Shown here piece after piece: positions 1 to 7,558 of a DNA stretch of 64,000 bases. The notes below the pieces were generated by a model. It did no database searches. It was not told where the DNA came from and saw nothing but the letters and a program-made list of their open reading frames with translations. Positions within the stretch are counted from its first letter, which is position 1, and every line of letters starts with the position of its first letter. Where the stretch lies: the NCBI GenBank assembly GCA_028819235.1, contig JAPPMC010000001.1, forward strand, positions 1 to 64,000. The letters are read 5' to 3'. Made by a program: the position numbers and the translations under genes. This DNA comes from Bryobacterales bacterium. GTDB taxonomy: Bacteria > Acidobacteriota > Terriglobia > Bryobacterales > UBA6623.

Positions 1-240
1 TGGATGCCACACGAGGGGTGCCGTTGTCAAGTCCCGCTTATGGGGCATGGGCAGGTCGCGCTGGTCGCGCCCGGACGAGTTCGCCGCTCTTCTGAGCGAA
101 GCATCCTGATAACGAATATCACGGAAGACGGGTTGGTCCATCTCGTCTGCGCGGCGCTTCTTGGCCAAGCGAATAGTCCCGGCAGAGACGCCGTTGTGCC
201 GGAAACACAGGTGGGTGGCGGGGCCTGGAGCGGCGGGTAA

Positions 241-450
241 CCCGACTTCGATCATGAGTCCTGCGTGGACCGCGTCGAGTTGTGCGCGTTCCTCAGCGGA
301 CAGTGCTGATCCATGGTGAGGAACTCAGTCGCCTGATGGTGCGCAACGAGATCGGAGTCCGCACGAAGATGACAGTTCAGGGTACGCGTGTTGCCAAGGA
401 CTACTTCGACCCAGAAGAACTGGAAGAGACATGGTCTACAAGGTGGGCAG
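241..450 (+). pseudogene. Remnant of an Mrr-type restriction endonuclease (C-terminus)
   Basis: Two adjacent reading frames together recall the end of Mrr-family restriction enzymes. The first gives PDFDHESCVDRVE, like the family's SDFSxxAxxYVDRVE strand. A frame change follows near position 280. The second frame gives VLIHGEELSRLMVRNEIGV and then a KDYFDPEE tail, like the family's VLIDGEELARLMVEYxVGV...DYFEEE ending. No start codon, catalytic core or N-terminal winged helix is present, so this is a decayed fragment and not a working enzyme. The flanking 1-240 and 451-649 stretches hold no other gene I can support. The assignment rests on recalled family motifs. Confidence 0.5.
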
Positions 451-649
451 GTAGGAAACTGGAGGCCACTGGCCCCGCCGTTGATCGCCGGGCGGAATGA
501 CTGGATCGGGGCATGTGGGTTTCGACACCAGCCCTTTGTAGAGAAGTCGTCCCAAACCGTCAGGGACTTGGAATCGGAAGATCGCTTGCCAGCGGCTCGA
601 CGGTCCTGAACGCTGCCGTTGCCCGGCAGCGAATCGTTTCGCGATACTC

Positions 650-2272
650 GTGGACGTCATGACTCGCGATCTGAATCGCCGGAAGTTCCTTCAGGCCATG
701 GGAGCCGCCACCCTAGCCGGATGCGGGGACAGCCTAACGTCCCCGTCCGGAAGCCGACCCAACATCGTCGTGATCATGGCCGACGACATGGGCTTTTCCG
801 ATATCGGCAGCTATGGGGGCGAGATCGCCACTCCCAACCTAGACGCTCTCGCAGCTGGTGGCCTGCGGTTTCGCCAGTTCTACAATGCCGCCCGCTGCTG
901 CCCGACGCGGGCGTCCCTGCTGACCGGGCTGTACTCGCATCAGGCCGGAGTCGGGCACATGGTCGGAGACTACGGGCATCCGTCCTACCAAGGCCATCTC
1001 AACGACCAGTGCGTGACCATTGCCGAGGTCCTTGGAGATGCTGGCTACACCACGCTCATGTCGGGAAAGTGGCATGTCGGCGAGTCCCGACCGCACTGGC
1101 CGGCGGACCGGGGATTCGACGAGTACTTCGGGCTGATCAGCGGCGGTTCGAACTACTTCAAGCTGGACGGCGCCCGCCAAATGGCCACCGGCAACGAGCC
1201 CTATACGCCCCCGGACGACGGGTCCTTCTACATGACCGACGCGTTCACCGACAACGCCGTCAGGTTCCTCCGAGAGCACGGCGGCAAGGAGGAGCCGTTC
1301 TTCCTCTACTTGGCGTACACGGCGCCTCACTGGCCGCTACACGCCAAGCCGCAGGACATCGCCAAGTACGCGGAGAAGTACAGCATGGGGTGGGACGAGC
1401 TTCGCCGCCAGCGCTTTGCGCGGCAGCAGGAGGTTGGAATCCGCGCCGACAGTTGGGAGCTCAGCCCGCGCGATGATCGCGTTCCGGCGTGGGAGCAGGC
1501 TGAGGACAGGGCACTCTGGGAACGGCGCATGGAGGTCTACGCGGCCATGATCGACTGCCTGGACCAAGGCGTGGGGCGAGTCGTGGAAACGCTCCGCGAG
1601 CTCGGCAAGCTCGACAACACCCTGATCCTTTTCCTCTCGGACAACGGGGGATGCCACGAGAGCGCCGATATCGAGCAGGGCACACCGCGCAACACTTGGG
1701 CGGACCCGAACGCGTTGCCCGGCGGGCCCGAGTCGTTCGATGGCTACGACCGGCCGTGGGCAAATGCCAGCAACACGCCATTTCGCATGTTCAAGAGCTG
1801 GGTGCACGAAGGGGGAATCTCGTCGCCCCTAATTTGCCACTGGCCGGATGGCATACGGGTCGCTCCGGGGTCCGTTACCGATGCCACTGCGCATGTGATC
1901 GATCTGATGGCGACATTCGTGGATTTGGGCGACGCGGCTTACCCTGCCGAGCGGGCCGGCCGGCCGATCACCCCGCTCGAAGGCAAGAGCCTGCGCCCGA
2001 TCTTTGAGAGCGGGAACCGCGACGGTCACGAGGCGATCTTCTGGGAACATCAGGGAAACCGGGCCGTGCGCCAGGGCCGCTGGAAGCTGGTTTCGAGGCG
2101 GCAAGGCGGAACGTTGGCTGCCGGGCCGTGGGAACTCTACGATTTGGAACAGGACCGGGCCGAGCAGCGCGACCTTGCGTCCGAGATGCCCGACCGCGTG
2201 GCGCAAATGCAGGCCGCATGGCTGGGATGGGGCGAAAGGGTTGGATGGGTGCCATTTGACCAAGTAAGGTAG
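650..2272 (+). CDS. Sulfatase (arylsulfatase family, exported)
   Basis: A 540-residue S1-family sulfatase that should hydrolyse sulfate esters outside the cytoplasm. The N-terminus has a twin-arginine motif (NRRKFLQAMG, residues 9-18) followed by a lipobox-like LAGC (Cys25), which suggests Tat export and possibly lipid anchoring. The metal-binding pair DD lies at about 45-46. The formylglycine site is CCPTRASLLTG with Cys83 in a proper C-x-P-x-R motif. GKWHVG and the LFLSDNGG metal-ligand segment follow, and the length is normal. A second in-frame ATG lies three codons downstream at 659. The substrate cannot be read from sequence. No formylglycine-generating enzyme gene was seen in the window, so maturation must rely on a gene elsewhere. 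Confidence 0.93.
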   Translation: MDVMTRDLNRRKFLQAMGAATLAGCGDSLTSPSGSRPNIVVIMADDMGFSDIGSYGGEIATPNLDALAAGGLRFRQFYNAARCCPTRASLLTGLYSHQAGVGHMVGDYGHPSYQGHLNDQCVTIAEVLGDAGYTTLMSGKWHVGESRPHWPADRGFDEYFGLISGGSNYFKLDGARQMATGNEPYTPPDDGSFYMTDAFTDNAVRFLREHGGKEEPFFLYLAYTAPHWPLHAKPQDIAKYAEKYSMGWDELRRQRFARQQEVGIRADSWELSPRDDRVPAWEQAEDRALWERRMEVYAAMIDCLDQGVGRVVETLRELGKLDNTLILFLSDNGGCHESADIEQGTPRNTWADPNALPGGPESFDGYDRPWANASNTPFRMFKSWVHEGGISSPLICHWPDGIRVAPGSVTDATAHVIDLMATFVDLGDAAYPAERAGRPITPLEGKSLRPIFESGNRDGHEAIFWEHQGNRAVRQGRWKLVSRRQGGTLAAGPWELYDLEQDRAEQRDLASEMPDRVAQMQAAWLGWGERVGWVPFDQVR

Positions 2273-2354
2273 GCCTGCAGCATCGAGTCACCAGCACGGC
2301 CGCACCCCGTTCCGGCTCTGACCGGTACCCCGGCGACGCAAATTGCCGCGCAGA

Positions 2355-3809
<1,455 letters not shown>

Positions 3810-4511
3810 AGGTAATCGAAGACCCAGTATAGGTGCGGCTCAGAGCCACCGGACTCGACCGGCGCAAGGGCGTTCGGGGCGTTATGCGGGATCGGGCTGA
3901 ACTATCGGGAAAGTAGTCGTAAGGACCTCAAGACAGATTCGCGCCCCTGCTAAGGCTGCTGTGCTTGTCCTAGGCCCCACATTCGGGCCCGGCGTGCCCC
4001 CGAACTCCGAAGGCTCCAGGGCGCTTCCTCAGCTACGCCTACACTTCGCTTCTGTCTGCGTGGCGCTGACTGCACCGTCCGGCCGCCGTCTTCGGAGCCT
4101 GCGGGGCTTCCAGTCGGGTCCCAACAGCTTCCAGAGATCCCGCTGGCGTTGCGGCGATTCGGGCACACTTCTGTCTTCCTCGGCAACCCCTTCGTCCGCA
4201 ACCTCACTAGCCTCGCTTGGATGTCGGTCACTGGCTGCTTGAACAGTCCACCTCGAAGCAGCTCTCCTTCTTCCTCCTCAACCGTCTCGCTTCCGCAATT
4301 ACCGTCAAGATGGACTTTGATCTCGCCATGACCATCTGCCCCCAAAAATCACTGCAGGTGACACAAGTCGAGCGGTCATCGCTGTTCCTGAGCTGTCCAT
4401 TCAAGAGTGATGCCGAGGAAGTCAATCGCGAACTAGGCTGGAGCGTAGAGAAGCGATCGCAGCCACCAGAATCCTGATTCCTTGATGTAGCCGTTGGCTG
4501 AACCGAACCTT
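3810..4511. other. Intergenic stretch, no supportable gene
   Basis: About 700 bases lie between the OYE start and the TIR operon end. Several open frames exist on both strands (for example 3950-4345 minus and 4228-4749 minus), but none has a recognisable motif, a good ribosome-binding site or a natural-looking composition, and they overlap each other. I see nothing further here. Confidence 0.6.
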
Positions 4512-4558
4512 CGTACGGGGAAACTCGCCCGATTCGCTTCGGCTCACATGCCCGTACG
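4512..4558. repeat. Inverted repeat just downstream of the TIR operon
   Basis: CGTACGGG at 4512-4519 pairs with CCCGTACG at 4551-4558, giving an 8-bp perfect stem around a roughly 31-base loop, immediately after the stop codon of the last TIR gene (4562). There is no T-tract on the minus-strand exit side, so it is not a textbook intrinsic terminator. It could be a transcript-end structure or a boundary element. Confidence 0.4.
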
Positions 4559-4561
4559 GAG

Positions 4562-4993
4562 TTATCGCCAATAGAGATCCCAGATCCCGCGAACCACACT
4601 CCTGCTGTTCCAGCCGACCGTCGTGTCGGCGACATTCTTGACGACGGATGAGATTCTCTCTCGACCCCAAGGATTAACGCCGAGCATCGGTTTACTGTAG
4701 TTCTTGGCGCCGTCAATTTCCTTCTCGATCCATTTGCTATAATTGACATACATGCCGGTTGGGATCACCACGAGATTACAGCGGGAAATCCTTCGGTATA
4801 TTGCGTCTCTAAGTGCTCGACCTGAAGTCGCGTTGTGAATTGGATCATCTTTCTGTACGGAGTACTTTGAGAAGACCAGTGAGGCTTGTCCCGTCCGCCA
4901 CTTCTTGCCGAAGATCCACTCGGCCAACGTGCTGTAGTGGTTCGAGTATGACCATCAGTGACTGATGAAGATATGGATACGATGAGTACTCAC
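4562..4993 (-). pseudogene. TIR-like (ThsB/DUF1863-type) protein, interrupted by one in-frame TGA
   Basis: Read from GTG at 4993, the frame starts STHRIHIFISH, meets TGA at 4957-4955 (codon 13), then continues WSYSNHYSTLAEW without a frame change to the stop at 4562 (143 codons). This is the classic start of the MTH538/ThsB TIR-like family (FISHxWxYxxxYxxL). It is followed by KYSVQKDDPIH, the LRDAIYRRISRCNLVVIPTG strand, YSKWIEKEI (Glu92 in the position of the TIR catalytic Glu), KPMLGVNPWGRERISS and TVGWNSRSVV. The GTG overlaps the TGA of the upstream membrane-protein gene as GTGA, so the reading frame was designed for coupled translation. An internal TTG at 4927 could restart translation but would lose the first TIR strand. 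Either a recent nonsense mutation, a consensus error or recoding explains the stop. The region has lower GC than the genome average. Confidence 0.8.
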
Positions 4994-5514
4994 AGACACT
5001 CCTGATGAGTTACGTGCAAACAAAGTACGACAAGAATTAATAAGACGTGGACGATTGCGAAGACCAAGGGAGTTGTCTTTTCTGTCCGTGTGAATGGTCG
5101 ATAGGTTTTTGGGTCAAGTCCGTGCCCAAGAGCAACCCATTCTGCGGTGAAAAGTCGAGTCAGAAGATAAACTTCAAGCGCGTGAATTACTTTGAACGTT
5201 CCCGTGCTCAGCTGCTGAAATGAGGAAATCAGTTGTCGCCACACGAAGCAGAGCACGAAACCACCGATACTGAGGCAGACTAATACACCCGACTCAAGAT
5301 CACTGAGGTTTCCGTCACGGAGAAGCAAGCCTGCGGCTGCAAGTACGAGCGAATTGACTGAAAGGGAAAACGTATTGACTTGTTGACGTCGGACGACCAG
5401 CGCCTCGGAAGTCTCTACAAACAGTCGATATTATGCCAACACTGCTTCTGCGTCGTCGACGGTGGGTTCGCGGTCACCGAATAACTGACGCTCAATCGAT
5501 TGTTCGTCATTCAT
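4990..5514 (-). pseudogene. Small multi-pass membrane protein (RipA/8xMP-like), interrupted by one in-frame TAA
   Basis: From ATG at 5514 the frame encodes MNDEQSIERQLFG..., hits TAA at 5433-5431 (codon 28), and then continues YRLFVETSEALVVRRQ in the same frame to TGA at 4992-4990 (174 codons). Features after the stop match a family I recall as RipA-family octameric membrane proteins: an RRQxxNxFxLSxNSL first membrane helix, a second helix ending FVWRQLISSFQQL, the conserved FKVIHALE, EWVALGHGLDPKTYRPFT, and a final hydrophobic helix (about residues 148-168). The ATG overlaps the stop of TIR-1 as ATGA, and its own stop overlaps the TIR-2 start as GTGA, so this is the middle gene of a tightly coupled operon. 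By analogy with TIR-based immunity it could be the membrane effector or sensor, which is inference only. The stop is one base from CAA or GAA. Confidence 0.75.
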
Positions 5515-5900
5515 CGTAGGCAGTCCACTATCGTTCTGAAGTCCCATGGTATAGGCGTCACCCCAATCTCAACCAGCGCTGATGGAGTCTTTACAGCGCT
5601 GGATTGCAAGTACACGGCCACAACCCGCTTGCCGAGAGCTGCACTCTTTCGGACCTCCCAGTTTACTGGATCGCTTCGCCAAGTATTCTCGCCAACTAGG
5701 CAGATAGTCGCACTCGACTCCCGGATTAGGCGCTCTGCCGAGCTCTTCCACGCACTCTCTACGGGTTCCTTAATTGAGTAGTCTCTAAAGATCACGCCGG
5801 ACCGACTGTCTCTCGCGTGATCTCTAAACAACTGAACGAGCGGCATGTGCTCCATTGAGAAACTAAGGAAGACCCTAAGAATCGGAGGGGAGTCAGGCAT
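5511..5900 (-). CDS. TIR-domain-like protein (first gene of TIR-membrane-TIR operon)
   Basis: A compact 129-residue protein that is essentially one TIR-like fold. It begins ILRVFLSFSMEHMPLVQLF (first strand and helix), has VIFRDYSIKEP at 36-46, a WKSSAERLIRESSATICLVG segment, and TWRSDPVNWEVRKSAALGK. In the last, Glu82 after Trp81 occupies the position of the catalytic Glu of NAD-cleaving TIRs. It ends with AVYLQ and IPWDF strands. This matches the DUF1863/TIR-like family known from bacterial defence islands. It is intact, with ATG at 5900 directly preceded by AGGAAAAGG, and ends at 5511 in an ATGA overlap with the membrane-protein gene. Enzyme activity (NAD cleavage or cyclic ADP-ribose signalling) is a reasonable inference from the family and is not shown by sequence alone. 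Confidence 0.85.
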   Translation of the reverse strand: MPDSPPILRVFLSFSMEHMPLVQLFRDHARDSRSGVIFRDYSIKEPVESAWKSSAERLIRESSATICLVGENTWRSDPVNWEVRKSAALGKRVVAVYLQSSAVKTPSALVEIGVTPIPWDFRTIVDCLR

Positions 5901-5909
5901 CCTTTTCCT
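5901..5909 (-). promoter_or_regulatory. Ribosome-binding site of the TIR operon
   Basis: The minus strand reads AGGAAAAGG immediately before ATG 5900. It supports this start and shows the operon has its own strong translation entry, whereas the two downstream genes rely on 4-base overlaps. Confidence 0.6.
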
Positions 5910-6014
5910 AACTGTTCTTGGGTAACTGCACTATGGTAACACAGCGCCAAATCCACGGACGGAGTTCGAAGGCCGGGGTGGAAGACGTTGATCTCTATCA
6001 AGGGCTAGTCCAAA

Positions 6015-6218
6015 TCAGGATCTCGAAGACGCGCTCGCGAAGTAGCGCAGGTAGTAGTTGCCGCTCGGCAGCCCCCCACTAGCCGTCGGCTCCGTCCAAT
6101 TCACCGTCAGTCCGTTCGGTGACCGCGGCGGCTCCTCCACGTCTGTGACCGTGATTGTCACATCGAGAGTCGTGCGCACGGCGGCCAACTGGCCGTCACC
6201 AAACCAAGACTCGGACTT
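6015..6218 (-). pseudogene. Remnant of a cadherin/FN3-repeat surface protein
   Basis: One open stretch of 68 codons ending in TGA at 6015 reads WFGDGQLAAVRTTLDVTI, then TVTDVEEPPRSPNGLTVNW, and then a fibronectin-like TEPTASGG...YYLRYFASA. The TVTVxDVxEPP signature is the junction between a cadherin-like repeat and an FN3 repeat in large secreted bacterial proteins. The repeat is internally shortened and nothing upstream continues it, so this is a decayed tail of a large surface protein and not a gene. Confidence 0.5.
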
Positions 6219-6339
6219 TGGCCGCTAGGCGAAGGTGTCACGGAGCACCGGCTGTGACCTGCTTCCTTGCGAGACGTCCATTGTGTACTAGGTGCGGCTG
6301 GGTGGACTGCGCCCGGGTCGCGGAAGGGGGCTGGCCGGT

Positions 6340-7050
6340 AGGCGGCCGGCAGGGAATCTTGAGGGTCTGGCGCTGGGTCATGACCCGATCTTGCGTAAAG
6401 CGTAGGTCCCGGGCCGTCTTGCGACCCTGAGCGTTAGAAGCGCCCGCGGCGTTGCGGTCGGGGTAGTACAGGGCGCAAACCGCCTTAGGAAGTCGACGGT
6501 GTCCGTGTCTGCCTTGTTCAACAGGGTCGGCCGTGCTGGCGGTCGACACCCAGATGGCTCTCCACTCCGCCTTGAGATACCACTCGCATCTGCGCCCGCT
6601 TCTCGCCGCGCGGAGCTTCTAGCACCACCTTGGCCACCACCGCACGCAACCATCCCTGGCGGTCCCGGGGGTCTTGGTGGCAGCCTCCTAGGCGCTCGGC
6701 ACGTGATCACCGAAGGCGAACTTCGAACCGCCGTTCGCTCCGTGACGTTCGTCTCGCAGCCTCGCTGAGCAGCATTGCCGAGCGCTCCAGTTTGAGGCCC
6801 GCCAACCGAGGCTCCCAGCTCCACTCCAGTCCATATGCCACATGGCGGTTCTCCGGATCCACGGCCCCGTAGGCTTGTGTTTCCGGCAGTGCCTAGTATT
6901 CCGCCCGCTCCACTGCCTGCCGCCGCTGCTCGATGTGCTCGACTGCTTCCATGACTCCCTGGGCGCAGCCCTAGGGGACCACTCCCAAGACCGTCGTCTC
7001 GACTGTTCGGTCGATGATCGTAGCTCCGGCCCATAGGTACGTCAGCCCCG
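6340..7050 (-). pseudogene. Decayed large serine recombinase (C-terminal half)
   Basis: Four consecutive segments in shifting frames line up with the C-terminal half of zinc-ribbon serine recombinases used by integrating elements. From about 7045 to 6727, a helical coil reads VMEAVEHIEQRRQAVERAEY and AYGAVDPENRHVAYGLEWSW, matching the family's YxAVDPENRLVAxxLExxWE, with two in-frame TAG stops. From about 6687, DPRDRQGWLRAVVAKVVLE and GEKRAQMRVVSQGG match the DRxxLLRxxLxxV...L.WRGG strand. Then KADTDTVDFLRRF follows, and finally LYYPDRNAAGASNAQGRKTA and RDLRFTQDRV, which correspond to YPDAxIAxxLNRQGRxTAxGxxFTxxRV. At least three frameshifts and two stops make it non-functional. It lies next to the low-GC TIR island, consistent with mobile origin of that island. 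Confidence 0.65.
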
Positions 7051-7174
7051 GACGGTCTTGCATGCGGCTGCCTGGGCACCAGCAGGCTAGGGCCAGCACG
7101 CCGCCGTTTCCAAGGCGCTCACGCCATTCGCGCCGCAATCGGCGGACGTTGCGCTATGCTTGATTCGGAGAGTC

Positions 7175-7315
7175 ATGGCTCAGAAGAAGGCTCCGGTCTA
7201 CAGCGCTGTCTACTTGGGCAGCGGGACGTTCCGAATCAGCAAGCCCAAGCGGAAGAAGAGCAAGCTGAAGGAGATCAGGGCAAAGCGCCGCTCGCGCCGC
7301 TCGCGCCGCAGTTAG
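7175..7315 (+). CDS. 46-residue very basic protein, hypothetical
   Basis: ATG at 7175 is preceded by GGAG (7167-7170) at good spacing and opens a 46-codon frame beginning MAQKKAPVYSAVYLGSGTFR. It ends in a Lys/Arg-rich helix, KRKKSKLKEIRAKRRSRRSR. More than a third of the residues are Lys or Arg, which suggests nucleic-acid or ribosome binding. I do not recognise the family. The frame is too short for statistical certainty, but the start context and the sharply non-random composition favour a real gene. It stands alone between the recombinase remnant and the TonB receptor. Confidence 0.45.
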   Translation: MAQKKAPVYSAVYLGSGTFRISKPKRKKSKLKEIRAKRRSRRSRRS

Positions 7316-7558
7316 GACTTCCCAGGACGGCCACCCCTGCATCCAGCAGCGTGCCCTTCCGGTCCCGCGTCGTCTCGGCGGGCTGCCGATGTTGGCTCGA
7401 GCCGAGCATTAGAGTTCGGTCCAAAGGGATTCGCCGGGCCAAGCAGCACCACAACGGCTGAGCTGCCAGCGTCGGCGCAGTGGCTAGTCTCCTACTGTCG
7501 GAGTGCCCCGACACTCGCCCGATCAAGCCCCTTGGATCCCACCGTAGGTCGCTGAGAC

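Noticed and set aside
4500-4570. Group II intron domain-like GTACGG/CCGTAC pairing
   Set aside because: The domain V consensus and a reverse-transcriptase ORF are absent. It was kept only as an inverted repeat.
4562-5514. Stop-codon reassignment to explain the broken TIR operon genes
   Set aside because: The two stops differ (TAA, TGA), a third broken gene has TAG, and intact genes throughout the window terminate normally at all three codons.
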